A DNA stretch of 64,000 nt from the NCBI RefSeq assembly GCF_003010915.2, contig NZ_CP028426.1, positions 682,001-746,000 on the forward strand, written 5' to 3'. Source of the stretch: Gulosibacter molinativorax (lineage in GTDB: Bacteria > Actinomycetota > Actinomycetes > Actinomycetales > Microbacteriaceae). The position numbers and the translations under genes are program-made. Below the pieces are notes generated by a model. It did no database searches. It was not told where the DNA came from and saw nothing but the letters and a program-made list of their open reading frames with translations. Positions 47,117-61,156 of the stretch are shown in pieces (position 1 is the first letter of the stretch; every line of letters begins with the position of its first letter).

Positions 47117-47120
<4 letters not shown>

Positions 47121-48466
47121 GCACCATCTTGATCCGCGGGGCCCGCCCCTATGGCGAGGAACCGAGCGACATCCTGATCGATGGCGAACGCATCGCACAG
47201 ATTGCGGCGGCCGGGACCCTCGCGGCGCCCGAGGGCGCCGAGGTCATCGACGCCGAGGGCCTCATCGCGCTGCCCGGTCTCGTCGACCTCCACGTGCACC
47301 TGCGCGAGCCCGGCTTCGAATCCTCCGAGACGGTACTCACCGGCAGCCGCGCTGCGGCGAAGGGTGGCTTCACCACGATCTTCGCGATGCCGAACACGAG
47401 CCCCGTGCAAGACACCGCGGGCGTGGTCGAGACGGTCTGGGCGCTCGGCCGCGAGGCGGGGTATGCGGATGTGCACCCGATCGGCGCGGTCACGGTCGGC
47501 CAGGCGGGGGAGCACCTCGCGGAGCTCGGCTCGATGGCCGACTCTCGCGCGCACGTGCGGATGTTCTCGGACGACGGGCACTGCGTGTTCGACCCGCTCA
47601 TCATGCGCCGCGCGCTCGAGTATGTGAAGGCCTTCGACGGCGTCGTCGCCCAACACGCGCAGGACCCGAAGCTCACGATTGGCGCGCAAATGAACGAGGG
47701 GTCGCTGTCTGCCGAGCTTGGCCTCGGCGGCTGGCCCGAAGTTGCGGAGACCTCGATCATCGCCCGGGATGCGCTGCTCGCCGAGCAAGTCGACTCGAGG
47801 GTGCACGTGTGCCACCTTTCTACGGCAACCGCAGTGGACATCGTCCGCTTCGCGAAGGCCCGCGGGATCAAGATCACGGCGGAAGTCACCCCGCATCACC
47901 TGCTGCTCACCGAGGAGAAGGTGCGCGGCTTCGACGCCCGCTTCAAGGTGAACCCGCCGCTGCGAACCGAATCCGACGTGATGAAGCTGCGCGCGGCGCT
48001 CGCCGACGGCACGATCGACGTCGTCGGCACCGACCACGCCCCGCACCCGGTGGACAGCAAGCAGAAGGAATGGGACCATGCCGCGATGGGCATGGTGGGT
48101 CTGGAATCCGCGCTGCGCATCGTGCACGCGACGATGGTTAACACCGGATTGCTCGACTGGCGCGGTGTCGCGCGGGTCATGAGCGAGACACCTGCAAAGA
48201 TTGGCTCGGCCGCAGAGGCGGGCCGTCCGCTCGAAGCGGGCGAACTCGCAAACGTCGTGCTGTACGACCCCGAGGCATCGAGCGTCTTCACCGAGGCCGA
48301 TCTCTCCGGTAAGTCGACGAACTCGCCGTACCTCGGCCTCGAACTTCCCGGCTCGGTGGAATACACCGTCTACCGGGGAACCCCAACGCTTCGTGCCGGT
48401 GTACCGGCCGCCGAAGAAGAAGTGGCGCGTGCAAATCGCACCCGCCTCGCTGAAAGTGAGCTCTAG
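47117..48466 (+). CDS. pyrC: Dihydroorotase
   Basis: The 449-residue amidohydrolase is of the class I type. It has the metal motif [32 protein letters not shown] and GTDHAPH (catalytic Asp). It cyclises carbamoyl aspartate. ATG 47117 lies on the overlap with the pyrB stop. Confidence 0.96.
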
Positions 48467-48468
48467 TC

Positions 48469-48999
48469 ATGGGACCGTTCCTGTTCACCGTCGCGATTCT
48501 GCTAGTTTTCGCGATCCTCATCGGTGCGATGTGGCTTGGCTGGAACCGACGACGTCGACGACAGGCGTACATCCCGGTAGCCCCCGAACTTCCCGCCGGC
48601 CTCGGTCAGCCGACCCTCGCGGTCGAGGATGCGCACTACGTTGCCACTTCGGTAACGGGTGATGCGCTCGACCGCATCGCGGTTCGCCCCTTGGCATACC
48701 GCGGTCGGGCGGAAGTCGAGGTGCATCCGGAGGGCGTCGCGATCGCCATCACCGGCGAGCGTGCATTCTTCATCCCAACCGACTCGATCACGCTCGTGGC
48801 GCTCGGCCAGGCCACGATCGACCGGGCGGTTGAGCCGAACGGCCTCACCGTCATCCAGTGGAACCTCGGTGAGGGCGAGAACACGACCTCCGTTGAGACC
48901 TACCTTCGCGTCCCGTCGCCCGCCGTTCGCCGTGAGCTGCTCGACGCACTTTCGCAAATTTCTGAACTTTCTAACGCAACCCGTGAGGAGCACAAATGA
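48469..48999 (+). CDS. Membrane-anchored PH-like protein of the pyr operon, unknown function
   Basis: The 176-residue protein has one N-terminal membrane helix (about 4-24), a basic stop-transfer stretch (NRRRRRQ) and a beta-rich cytosolic domain (RIAVRPLAYRGRAEVEVHPEGVAIAI). It occupies the position of M. tuberculosis Rv1382 between pyrC and carA, a conserved arrangement. It starts three bases after pyrC and overlaps carA by 4 nt. Its role in pyrimidine synthesis, if any, is unknown. Confidence 0.8.
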   Translation: MGPFLFTVAILLVFAILIGAMWLGWNRRRRRQAYIPVAPELPAGLGQPTLAVEDAHYVATSVTGDALDRIAVRPLAYRGRAEVEVHPEGVAIAITGERAFFIPTDSITLVALGQATIDRAVEPNGLTVIQWNLGEGENTTSVETYLRVPSPAVRRELLDALSQISELSNATREEHK

Positions 49000-50150
49000 T
49001 CCGCACCGAACCCGCCGTTCTTGTCCTTGAGGACGGCACCCGCTACGACGGCTTCGCCTACGGTGCCACCGGTGAGCGTCTGGGTGAAGTCGTCTTCACC
49101 ACCGGTATGACCGGCTACCAGGAGACTCTGTCGGACCCGAGCTACGCCGGCCAGATCGTGGTGCAGACCGCGCCGCACATCGGCAACACGGGTGTGAACG
49201 CCGCCGACATGGAATCGGACAAGTTCTGGGTCGCGGGCTACGTCGTGCGCGACGCAAGCCGCGTCGTGTCGAACTTCCGCGCCGAGGGTGACCTCGAGAC
49301 CGCGCTGCGCGATGGCGACATCGTGGGCATCCGCGACATCGACACCCGTGCACTCACCCGCCGCATCCGCAACGCGGGCGCAATGCGCGGCGGCGTCTTT
49401 TCTGGCGAGGCGTACGGCGAGAGCGCCGAGGCACAGCTTGAGAAGGTGAAGGCGCAGCCCTCGATGGCGGGCCAGTACCTCTCGGACCTCGTCACGACGA
49501 ACGAGCCGTATCTGCTGAAGAGCACCACCGAAGAGCCTGCTATCGGCTCGGTCGCGCTGCTCGACCTGGGCGTGAAGCGTGCGACTCCCGCGAACCTCAA
49601 CAGCCGCGGCTTCGACGTGCACGTGTTGCCGGCGGATGCAACGGCCGAGCAGGTGCGCGCGCTCGGCGTCGACGCCGTGTTCTACTCGAACGGCCCCGGT
49701 GACCCCGAGGCGAACGACGCGCAGGTTGACCTGTTGCGCGATCTGCTGCGTGAGGGCTACCCGTTCATGGGCATCTGCTTCGGCAACCAGCTGCTGGGCC
49801 GCGCACTTGGCTTCGGCACGTACAAGTTGCCGTTCGGCCACCGCGGCGTCAACCAGCCCGTGCGTGACACCGCCACGAACCGCGTCGAGATTACGTCGCA
49901 GAACCACGGCTTCGCCGTTGACCTGCCGCTCGATGAGACCGTCGATTCGCCCGAGGGCTTCGGCCGGGTCGAAGTGAGCCACATCGGCCTGAACGACCAG
50001 GTCGTCGAGGGACTGCGCTGCCTCGACATCCCGGCGTTCTCCGTTCAGTTCCACCCTGAGGCCGCATCCGGCCCGCACGACGCCGCACCGCTCTTCGATC
50101 GCTTCCGCGACATGGTGCTCGAAGCGTCCGCCAAGAAGTCCGAGAAGTAG
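48996..50150 (+). CDS. carA: Carbamoyl-phosphate synthase small subunit
   Basis: The 384-residue glutaminase subunit has an N-terminal domain (VLEDGTRYDGFAYGATGE; TTGMTGYQETLSDPSYAGQIV) and a class I amidotransferase domain with the Cys nucleophile in MGICFGNQLLGRALG and the His-Glu pair in VQFHPEAASGPHD. It feeds ammonia to CarB. Confidence 0.97.
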   Translation: MIRTEPAVLVLEDGTRYDGFAYGATGERLGEVVFTTGMTGYQETLSDPSYAGQIVVQTAPHIGNTGVNAADMESDKFWVAGYVVRDASRVVSNFRAEGDLETALRDGDIVGIRDIDTRALTRRIRNAGAMRGGVFSGEAYGESAEAQLEKVKAQPSMAGQYLSDLVTTNEPYLLKSTTEEPAIGSVALLDLGVKRATPANLNSRGFDVHVLPADATAEQVRALGVDAVFYSNGPGDPEANDAQVDLLRDLLREGYPFMGICFGNQLLGRALGFGTYKLPFGHRGVNQPVRDTATNRVEITSQNHGFAVDLPLDETVDSPEGFGRVEVSHIGLNDQVVEGLRCLDIPAFSVQFHPEAASGPHDAAPLFDRFRDMVLEASAKKSEK

Positions 50151-50165
50151 TAGGAGCCCTCACAA

Positions 50166-53494
<3,329 letters not shown>

Positions 53495-53498
<4 letters not shown>

Positions 53499-54385
53499 CA
53501 TTTGCAGGTGCTCCATTTAGCGATCGCTCCTTCGGAGATCGACTCGCCGACACGATGACCGAGTACGGCCACCTCTGTGTCGGGATTGACCCCCACACCT
53601 ACCTGCTCGAGAAGTGGGGCCTACCGGTTTCGGCGGTAGGCGCCCACGAATTCGGGTTGCGCATCGTCGAGAAGCTCAAGGGACGGGTGGGCATCGTCAA
53701 GCCGCAGGTCGCGTTCTACGAGCGGTTCGGCGCATCGGGCTTCAAGGTGCTTGAGGATGTGTTCGAAGCGGCTCGCGCGGCTGGTCTCATCGTCATCGCC
53801 GATGTCAAACGCGGGGACGTAGGGTCGACCCTCGAGGCATACTCCGAGGCGTGGCTCACGCCCGGGCTGCCGCTCGAGGCGGATGCGATGACGATCAACC
53901 CGTACCAGGGATTCGACACGTTCAAGCCGCCGCTCGAGATGACCGAGAAGTACAACAAGGGGCTGTTCATCCTGGCCGCGACGTCGAACCCGGAGTCGGC
54001 GTCGGTGCAGACGGCACGCCGCGTACGCGGCTCGCAGGAGGGACGCACCGTTGCGGGCGGTATTGCGGCGCGCGCGGCGCTGTGGAACCGCGAACACTCG
54101 GCTGGCCGATCCAAGGGATCGGTTGGCGTGGTGATCGGCGCCACCGTCGACCTCGAACTCCTTGACATCGACGTGGACGACCTGTCGACCGAGCCGGATA
54201 CGCCCATTCTCGCTCCGGGATTCGGCCACCAGGGTGCCAAATTTGCTGATGTTCGGCGTATTTTCGGCAAGTCGGCCGACAATGTCATTGTCACATCGTC
54301 TCGGGGAATGCTCGAAGACGGATTGGACGGCCTCGATCGGGCCATTGACACACAACTCGCGACACTACAGACAGCATTTGAATGA
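53495..54385 (+). CDS. pyrF: Orotidine-5'-phosphate decarboxylase (type 2)
   Basis: The 296-residue protein has [16 protein letters not shown], the catalytic [16 protein letters not shown] (Lys between two Asp) and [21 protein letters not shown]. It is of the long mycobacterial type rather than the E. coli type. It starts at GTG on the carB overlap and ends on the gmk start. Confidence 0.94.
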
Positions 54386-55296
54386 ACCAGAAACCGCCAC
54401 CCGTTGACCGCGTCGCCGCATCTCGTGCGGCGGTCGCGGCTCGACGAGCGCGGGCCGCAGTAAAGGCGAGAATCGCGAGCGGCGCCGCGAGGCCACTTGA
54501 CGTTCTCGCCGCATCCGAGGACCGCGACAGCGCGGCCTCGACCCTCCGAGTGACTCAGTTCCTCCGCTCCATCCCGCATATTGGGGTGACGAAGACAGAC
54601 CGCATCCTGACCGACCTCGGGATCGCACCGGTCAAGCGACTGGGGGGACTCGGGCGCAACCAGCGCACGCGCCTCGCGGAGTTTCTGGACCAATGGGAGA
54701 AGTCTTCGCCCGACGCCCCGCGCGTGGTCGTGCTCGCGGGGCCCACGGCCGTGGGCAAGGGCACGGTATCGCGCTACATCCGCGAGAACTACCCCCAAGT
54801 ACACATCTCGGTGTCGGCGACCACTCGGAAGCCCCGCCCCGGCGAGGTTGAGGGCCGGGACTATTACTTCGTCGACGACAAGGAATTTGACCGGATGATC
54901 GACGAGGGCGAGCTGCTCGAGTACGCCACGGTGCACAATTCCTACCGCTACGGAACGCCGCGCGGACCGATCCTGGAGAAGCTCGCCGAGAGCCAGCCGG
55001 TGCTCCTCGAGATTGACATCCAGGGCGCTCGACAGGTGAAGGAACAAATGCCAGAGGCTAGAATGGTGTTTCTGTTGCCTCCGAGCTGGGATGAGTTGGT
55101 AAATCGACTCGTCGGCCGAGGCACCGAGTCTCCCGAAGAACAGGAGCGCCGCCTCCAGACCGCCAAGGTCGAGCTGGCCGCGCAGGATGAGTTTGACGCT
55201 CGCGTCGTGAACGATTCCGTTCCGCAGGCTGCGCAGCAACTGGTGCACCTGATGGGATTCAGACAAGACGTGAATAAGCGAGAGGAATCAGCATGA
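54382..55296 (+). CDS. gmk: Fusion of actinobacterial IHF (mIHF) and guanylate kinase
   Basis: The 304-residue protein has an N-terminal region (about 1-108) that matches mIHF, the nucleoid-associated protein encoded as a separate gene before gmk in mycobacteria: [21 protein letters not shown], then [22 protein letters not shown] with a helix-hairpin-helix-like DNA contact. The guanylate kinase domain follows, with P-loop GPTAVGKGT (120-128), [17 protein letters not shown] and [14 protein letters not shown]. The frame is continuous from ATG 54382 with no internal ribosome binding site seen near the junction. It overlaps pyrF and rpoZ by 4 nt each. Confidence 0.92.
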   Translation: MNQKPPPVDRVAASRAAVAARRARAAVKARIASGAARPLDVLAASEDRDSAASTLRVTQFLRSIPHIGVTKTDRILTDLGIAPVKRLGGLGRNQRTRLAEFLDQWEKSSPDAPRVVVLAGPTAVGKGTVSRYIRENYPQVHISVSATTRKPRPGEVEGRDYYFVDDKEFDRMIDEGELLEYATVHNSYRYGTPRGPILEKLAESQPVLLEIDIQGARQVKEQMPEARMVFLLPPSWDELVNRLVGRGTESPEEQERRLQTAKVELAAQDEFDARVVNDSVPQAAQQLVHLMGFRQDVNKREESA

Positions 55297-55631
55297 TTGA
55301 CAAGCCCAAGGGCATCATTGACCCGCCCCTGGACGACCTACTCGAGAAGGTCGAAAACAAGTACCAGCTCGTAATTTTTGCGTCGAAGCGTGCGCGGCAG
55401 ATCAACGACTACTACACCGACCTGCAGGACGGTGCGATCTACAACAACGTGGGCCCGCTCGTGGACTCCAACGTTGACGACAAGCCGCTCTCGATCGCGC
55501 TGCGCGAGATTAACGACAACAAGCTCGTCATGCGCGAGCCGCAGGAAGAGGCGATTATCCTCGACGATGATGCGTCGGAAGACCTGCTCGACTTTGGCGA
55601 GGACACCGTCAGCCCGACAGAGGCTGAATAA
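55293..55631 (+). CDS. rpoZ: RNA polymerase omega subunit
   Basis: The 112-residue protein has the actinobacterial omega core ([44 protein letters not shown]) and an acidic tail. It stabilises the beta' subunit. It overlaps the gmk stop by 4 nt, the usual gmk-rpoZ order. Confidence 0.94.
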   Translation: MIDKPKGIIDPPLDDLLEKVENKYQLVIFASKRARQINDYYTDLQDGAIYNNVGPLVDSNVDDKPLSIALREINDNKLVMREPQEEAIILDDDASEDLLDFGEDTVSPTEAE

Positions 55632-55637
55632 CACGCA

Positions 55638-56888
55638 ATGTCGGTAGAAGAAGCGCAGTCGCCTGCGTGGCGCATTGTCGTGGGCGTCACCGGTGGAATA
55701 GCGGCGTATAAGGCGGTTTCCGTAATCCGCTCGCTCGTACTCCTCGGTCATCACGTTGACGTCATCGCCACGAAGGAGGCGCTGCGTTTCGTCGGCGCTC
55801 CGACGCTCGAGGCGATCAGCCGGAATCCGATTCGCACCGACATCTACGAGAACGTCGCGACGGTCCAACATGTCGCGATTGGGCAGGCCGCGGATGTTAT
55901 CGCGGTCGTGCCCGCAACGGCGAATACGATCGCGAAGCTTTCGGTTGGGCTTGCGGATGACCTGCTCACCAACACGATTCTGGCCTCGCTCGCACCGGTC
56001 GTTGTCGCGCCCGCGATGCACACGGAAATGTGGCAGCATCCCGCGACTCAGGCGAATGTGCACCGGCTGCATGAGCGTGGCGTCACCCTGGTCGGCCCCG
56101 ACTCTGGCCGGCTGACCGGCAAGGACGAGGGCCCGGGTCGCCTCGCGGAAACCGACGAGATCGTCAACGCGATTCTGGCCGCAGCGCGCCGCGGTGCTCG
56201 TGAGCGGCACAACGCCGAGCTCGAGCGCGATCTCGTTGGACGGGACATCCTCGTTACCGCTGGCGGCACCCGCGAGCCGATCGATCCCGTGCGCTTCCTC
56301 GGCAATCGTTCCTCGGGCAAGCAGGGCGTGGCCCTCGCGCAGCGCGCGGCCGAACGCGGCGCCGATGTGACTCTGCTCGCGGCAAACATCGAGGTGCCGG
56401 TGCCCGACAACGTGCACGTGGTGCGGGTGTCGAGCGCCGAGCAGCTCGCCGCGGCGTGCGCTGAGCTGGCGCCCCGACACGACACGATCATCATGGCCGC
56501 AGCCGTTGCGGATTTCCGGCCCGAGCACGTGCAGACCGGCAAGATCAAGAAGGAATCGACGGGGGAGGAACTCACCCTCACCTTCAAGAAGAATCCGGAC
56601 ATCCTGCGCAACATGGTCGCCACGCGCGTTCCCGGTCAGACCATCGTCGGGTTCGCTGCCGAGACCGAGGAAGACGACGCCGCGCGCCTCGAGATCGCCC
56701 GCGCGAAGATCAAGCGCAAGGGTTGCGACTATCTCGTCCTCAACCGAGTCGGTTGGGACCACGGATTTGGCCGCGAGGAGACCGAAGTTCAGGTCCTCAA
56801 CCTCGAAGGCGACGTTGTCCAGGAAGCGGTCGGAGACAAAACGTCGGTGGCCAATGCGATCCTCGACGTAGTGCGGGCGCGCGACTAG
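55638..56888 (+). CDS. coaBC: Bifunctional phosphopantothenoylcysteine decarboxylase/synthetase
   Basis: The 416-residue protein has an FMN-binding CoaC domain ([18 protein letters not shown]; the active-site His in [31 protein letters not shown]) and a CoaB domain ([37 protein letters not shown]). It catalyses two steps of coenzyme A synthesis. It lies six bases after rpoZ. Confidence 0.95.
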   Translation: MSVEEAQSPAWRIVVGVTGGIAAYKAVSVIRSLVLLGHHVDVIATKEALRFVGAPTLEAISRNPIRTDIYENVATVQHVAIGQAADVIAVVPATANTIAKLSVGLADDLLTNTILASLAPVVVAPAMHTEMWQHPATQANVHRLHERGVTLVGPDSGRLTGKDEGPGRLAETDEIVNAILAAARRGARERHNAELERDLVGRDILVTAGGTREPIDPVRFLGNRSSGKQGVALAQRAAERGADVTLLAANIEVPVPDNVHVVRVSSAEQLAAACAELAPRHDTIIMAAAVADFRPEHVQTGKIKKESTGEELTLTFKKNPDILRNMVATRVPGQTIVGFAAETEEDDAARLEIARAKIKRKGCDYLVLNRVGWDHGFGREETEVQVLNLEGDVVQEAVGDKTSVANAILDVVRARD

Positions 56889-56980
56889 TTCGCGGGCGAG
56901 CACGCCCCATCACAACAGTCCTCCCACGCGCTGCCGGGCACTTCCCGTCGGCGCGCACTCCTAGGGAAAGTGAGATATCC

Positions 56981-58171
56981 ATGTCCGAACTCCGTCTGTT
57001 CACATCAGAGTCCGTCACCGAAGGCCACCCCGACAAGATCTGCGACCAGATCTCCGACGGCATCCTCGATAACCTGCTCGCGCAGGATCCGGATGCCCGC
57101 GTTGCGGTTGAGACCTTAGTCACGACCGGGCAGGTGCACGTCGCCGGCGAGATCCGCACCGAGGGCTACGCCGACATCGCGGGCATCGTCCGCAAGGTCA
57201 TCACCGACATCGGGTACATCTCGAGTGACTTCGGGTTTGATGGCAACCTCTGCGGCGTGTCCGTCTCGGTCGGGGAGCAGTCGGCTGAGATCGCCTCGGG
57301 CGTCGAGACGTCGCTCCAGCACCGGGACGAGCTCGACAACGACGCGATCGCCAAGCTCGGCGCTGGTGACCAGGGCATCATGTTCGGCTACGCGAGTGAC
57401 GAGACGCCGGAGCTCATGCCGCTGCCGATCTGGCTCGCGCACAGGCTCTCCGAGCGGCTCTCCGAGGTGCGCAAGCAGGGCATCCTCGAGTACCTGCGAC
57501 CCGACGGCAAGACGCAGGTGACCATCGGCTACGAAGGGGATGCGCCGCGCACCGTCGAGACGATCGTGATCTCGACCCAGCACGGCCCGGAGATTTCCCG
57601 GGCCCAGCTCGAGGCCGATATCAGGCTCGAGGTCATTGACCACGTCCTCGAGCGCGTGTCGCTCGATGCGAGCTCGCTACGGGTGTTCATCAACCCGGCC
57701 GGACCGTTCGTCCTCGGCGGCCCCGCTGCCGATGCCGGGCTCACCGGCCGAAAGATCATCGTCGACACGTACGGCGGCATGGCCCGTCACGGTGGCGGCG
57801 CGTTCTCGGGCAAGGACCCGTCGAAAGTCGACCGCTCGGCGGCGTACGCGATGCGCTGGGTCGCCAAGAACGTGGTCGCGGCGGGCTTCGCAAAGCGCGT
57901 CGAGTTCCAGGTGGCCTATGCGATCGGTTCCGCGGAGCCCGTCGGGCTGTACTGCGAGACGTTCGAGACGCACACGATCGACCCCGAGCAGATCATCGCC
58001 GCGGTCAAACAGGTCTTCGACCTGCGTCCGGGCGCGATCATCCGCGACCTCGACCTCAATCGGCCGATCTATTCGCTCACGTCGGCCTATGGTCACTTCG
58101 GCCGCGAGCTGCCGGAATTCACGTGGGAGCGCACCGACCGGGTCGAGGCGCTGCGCGCGGCAGTCCAGTAA
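56981..58171 (+). CDS. metK: S-adenosylmethionine synthetase
   Basis: The 396-residue enzyme has the N-terminal [20 protein letters not shown], the [15 protein letters not shown]-binding motif and the [20 protein letters not shown]-loop-like segment. Length and order match the family. ATG 56981 has GGGAAAG upstream. The 92-nt spacer before it shows no recognisable SAM riboswitch core. Confidence 0.97.
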   Translation: MSELRLFTSESVTEGHPDKICDQISDGILDNLLAQDPDARVAVETLVTTGQVHVAGEIRTEGYADIAGIVRKVITDIGYISSDFGFDGNLCGVSVSVGEQSAEIASGVETSLQHRDELDNDAIAKLGAGDQGIMFGYASDETPELMPLPIWLAHRLSERLSEVRKQGILEYLRPDGKTQVTIGYEGDAPRTVETIVISTQHGPEISRAQLEADIRLEVIDHVLERVSLDASSLRVFINPAGPFVLGGPAADAGLTGRKIIVDTYGGMARHGGGAFSGKDPSKVDRSAAYAMRWVAKNVVAAGFAKRVEFQVAYAIGSAEPVGLYCETFETHTIDPEQIIAAVKQVFDLRPGAIIRDLDLNRPIYSLTSAYGHFGRELPEFTWERTDRVEALRAAVQ

Positions 58172-58173
58172 CG

Positions 58174-60207
58174 ATGTCCGGCGAGTCGGTAGCGGCCGGG
58201 CTCGGCACGCCGCCTGAACCGTCGAGCGAGCACCGCATCGCCAAGGTGGTGCTCGACTCGCCGCTGCCGCAGCTCGACCGCATCTTTGAGTACGAGATCC
58301 CACCAATCCTGCGCGGCAGTGTCGAGGCAGGGATGCGCGTCAAGGCACCCCTGCGAAGTGGCGGCCGGATCGTTCGCGGCTATGTGCTCGGCACGAGCGA
58401 GCATCCCGAATACTCCGGTCGGCTCGCGACGCTCGACGCCCTCGAATCGCCTGCCCGCGTGCTGACGCCAGCGATTGCCGAGCTCGCCCGAGCTGTGGCC
58501 GATCGCCAGGCGGGCACGATGTCCGACGTCTTAAGGCTTGCGATTCCGGCCCGGTCGGTGAAACTCGAGACCGAGTGGCTAGCGGATGCCGAGGGCGAGC
58601 GCGCGGCCCGGGCGGAGCATCCCGAACCGCTCACCGACACGGCCTCGACGCTCGCGGCCGCCTATGGCGACGCGGCCGCGGAACTCGCCGTGGGGAACGC
58701 GGGTAATCGCGCCGCGTTACGCGTCGCGACCGGCGTTATCGAGGGCGTCCCGCGCCCGCTCGTGACGATCGCCGACATCGCGGGGGAGACCCTCGCGACT
58801 GGGAAATCGGTGCTGATATTGCTGCCCGATTTTCGCGATCTCGACCTCGCGCTGCGGCCGCTGAACGAACGCGTGCCGGCCTCGCGCATCCGGCTCTTCG
58901 ACGGCCGACTCAAGCCGAAGCCGCGCTACGACGAGTTCCTGCGCGCCCTCGAACCCGTGCCGCAAGTGATTATCGGAAACCGCGCCGCCGTCTACGCTCC
59001 GGCTCACGACCTCGGGCTCATCGTGGTGTGGGAGGACGGCGACGAGTCGTTCCGCGAACCGCACGCGCCATACGCGCACGCGCGCGAGGTCGCGCTCATG
59101 CGCAGCCAGTTCGAGGATGCGGGGCTCATTTTCGCGAGCCATTCGCCCTCTCTCGAGGTGCGTCGGCTCGTGCGCACCGGCTGGCTGCGCGAGGTCGGTC
59201 TGCGGGTGCCGCACCGGCCGCGGATCATTCCGGCCGTGGCAACGATGAGCGACGATCCGCACGCGCAGGCCGCACGCATCCCGGAGGCCGCGTGGCGTGC
59301 GGCCAGGTCGGGTGCGGAAGAGGGCCCGGTACTCATTCAGGTGGGCCGCGCGGGCTATCGCCCGGGCCTCGCGTGTGCGCGCTGCCGGACGCTCGCGCGG
59401 TGCTCGAACTGCCAGGGTCCGCTCGGGCAGCGGAGCGCCCACGCCGTGCCGAGCTGCACGGTCTGCGGCCACGTGCACGCCGCGTGGCGGTGCCCCGAGT
59501 GCGGTTCGGATCAGCTTCGCGGCACGAGCGTCGGACACGAGCGCACGGCCGAGGAACTCGGCCGGGCGTTTCCGGGCGTCAAGGTGCTTGTCGCGGACGG
59601 TGAGAAGCGGCTTGTGGACGTTCCCGACGAGCGCGCGCTGGTGATTTCGACGCGGGGTGCGGAGCCGGTTGCCGAGCGGGGCTATCGCGCGGTGCTGCTC
59701 CTCGATACCGAGGGGGCACTCGCGCGCGAGTCGCTCGACGCGGTCGTGTCGGCGCTGCAGGCGTGGTCGAATGCGGCCGCGCTGGCCGCCGATGGCGCCC
59801 CCGTCATCGTGACCGGCGCCGCATCCGCGCCACTCGAGGCTCTGCGCGACTGGCAGCAGCAGCGGTTCGTGGACTTCGAACTCGACGAGCGGCTCGCCCT
59901 CGAGTTCCCGCCCGCGGTACGTATCGGCACGATTCGCGGCAGCGAGGACGAGGTCGACGGCGCGCTTCGCCGACTGCAGGATCTCGCCATCGAGGGATTG
60001 CACGTACTCGGTCCCGTCCCGGACGAGGAGGATGCGAACCTCCAGCGCGCGGTCATACGTTTCCCGTATCGGGTCGGCGCGGAGGTCGCGGCTGCGCTCA
60101 AGAGCGAGCTGGTCTCGCGGGCGGCGGCCTCGAAACGCCGGAGCGCCGGGCGGCCGGTGCACGCATCCACACTGCGCGTGAAGCTCGACGCGAGCGACGT
60201 GTTCTAG
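58174..60207 (+). CDS. priA: Primosomal protein N' (PriA), helicase-inactive type
   Basis: The 677-residue protein has the PriA 3'-DNA-binding domain (VVLDSPLPQLDRIFEYEIP; GMRVKAPLRSGGRIVRGYVLG), a degenerate helicase core and eight Cys of the paired zinc sites (CARCRTLARCSNCQG; CTVCGHVHAAWRCPECG). No Walker A GxxGxGKT is present: the equivalent region reads DIAGETLATGKSVLIL, and the DEAH-type box is WEDGDE. It should therefore not hydrolyse ATP, as is known for actinobacterial PriA. It starts two bases after metK. Confidence 0.92.
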   Translation: MSGESVAAGLGTPPEPSSEHRIAKVVLDSPLPQLDRIFEYEIPPILRGSVEAGMRVKAPLRSGGRIVRGYVLGTSEHPEYSGRLATLDALESPARVLTPAIAELARAVADRQAGTMSDVLRLAIPARSVKLETEWLADAEGERAARAEHPEPLTDTASTLAAAYGDAAAELAVGNAGNRAALRVATGVIEGVPRPLVTIADIAGETLATGKSVLILLPDFRDLDLALRPLNERVPASRIRLFDGRLKPKPRYDEFLRALEPVPQVIIGNRAAVYAPAHDLGLIVVWEDGDESFREPHAPYAHAREVALMRSQFEDAGLIFASHSPSLEVRRLVRTGWLREVGLRVPHRPRIIPAVATMSDDPHAQAARIPEAAWRAARSGAEEGPVLIQVGRAGYRPGLACARCRTLARCSNCQGPLGQRSAHAVPSCTVCGHVHAAWRCPECGSDQLRGTSVGHERTAEELGRAFPGVKVLVADGEKRLVDVPDERALVISTRGAEPVAERGYRAVLLLDTEGALARESLDAVVSALQAWSNAAALAADGAPVIVTGAASAPLEALRDWQQQRFVDFELDERLALEFPPAVRIGTIRGSEDEVDGALRRLQDLAIEGLHVLGPVPDEEDANLQRAVIRFPYRVGAEVAAALKSELVSRAAASKRRSAGRPVHASTLRVKLDASDVF

Positions 60208-60241
60208 CGCCGCGTACCATCATTTCAATCCAGGAGGTTTC

Positions 60242-61156
60242 ATGCGTATCGCGTTTGCCGGTACCCCCGATGCGGCGGTGCCAACGCTCGAGGAGCTCGT
60301 CGAGGCTGGCCACGAACTCGTGGCCGTCATTACTCGAGAGGATGCGCCGGTCGGCCGGAAGCGCCGACTCACGCCGTCTGCGGTGGGGGCTCGGGCGCAG
60401 GCGCTTGGCCTCCCCATCATCAAGGCGAATCGCATCGACGACGCGGTGATGGCCGAGATTAGCGCGCTCGAGCCCGAGCTCGGAGTGGTCGTCGCATACG
60501 GCGGGCTCATCCGCGAGCCGCTCCTTTCTGCGCCGAAGCACGGGTGGATCAACCTGCACTTCTCGCTCCTGCCGAAGTGGCGTGGCGCCGCACCCGTGCA
60601 GCGCGCGGTGATGGCGGGGGATTCAGAGACCGGCGTCGCGGTGTTTCAGCTCGAGGCTGGCCTCGACACGGGACCGACGTTCGTGAACCGTCCCGTCGCG
60701 ATCGAGGCTCACGAAACCGCGGGCGACCTCCTCGAGCGGCTCTCGACACTTGGGGTCGCGGACGTCGTCGCGACCGTGGCGGGGATCGCCGACGGGAGCG
60801 CGGTTGCCTCGCCGCAGCAGGGAGAGCCGAGCCACGCCGCGAAGCTCGAGACTGCCGACGGCGTCATCGATTGGCAGCAGGATGCGAAAGCCCTCGACGC
60901 GCAGATTCGTGGCGTGACGCCAGATCCGGGCGCTTCGACGACGTGGCATGGCGAACGGTTTAAGATTCACCGAGTTGCGCCTGGACCGGACGCCTCACTC
61001 GAACCCGGGGCTGTTGCCCTGCAAGAGAAGCGAGTGCTCGTCGGTGCTGGCGCTGGCACCCTCGAGTTGGTCGAAGTACAGCCCGCCGGCAAGCGCGCCA
61101 TGGCCGCGGGGGACTGGTTCCGTGGGGTACAGGAAGACGAGGTGCGTTTCGGATGA
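60242..61156 (+). CDS. fmt: Methionyl-tRNA formyltransferase
   Basis: The 304-residue enzyme has MRIAFAGTPDAAVPTLEEL, the basic insertion loop GRKRRLTPSAV, and GWINLHFSLLPKWRGAAPVQRAVMAGD with the catalytic Asn-His region. It formylates initiator Met-tRNA with 10-formyl-THF. AGGAGG precedes the ATG. The stop overlaps rsmB. Confidence 0.96.
   Translation: MRIAFAGTPDAAVPTLEELVEAGHELVAVITREDAPVGRKRRLTPSAVGARAQALGLPIIKANRIDDAVMAEISALEPELGVVVAYGGLIREPLLSAPKHGWINLHFSLLPKWRGAAPVQRAVMAGDSETGVAVFQLEAGLDTGPTFVNRPVAIEAHETAGDLLERLSTLGVADVVATVAGIADGSAVASPQQGEPSHAAKLETADGVIDWQQDAKALDAQIRGVTPDPGASTTWHGERFKIHRVAPGPDASLEPGAVALQEKRVLVGAGAGTLELVEVQPAGKRAMAAGDWFRGVQEDEVRFG

Noticed and set aside
56889..56980. 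Possible SAM riboswitch before metK
   Set aside because: The 92-nt spacer has no recognisable SAM-I/IV core or conserved helix set; only ordinary GC-rich sequence and a ribosome binding site are seen.
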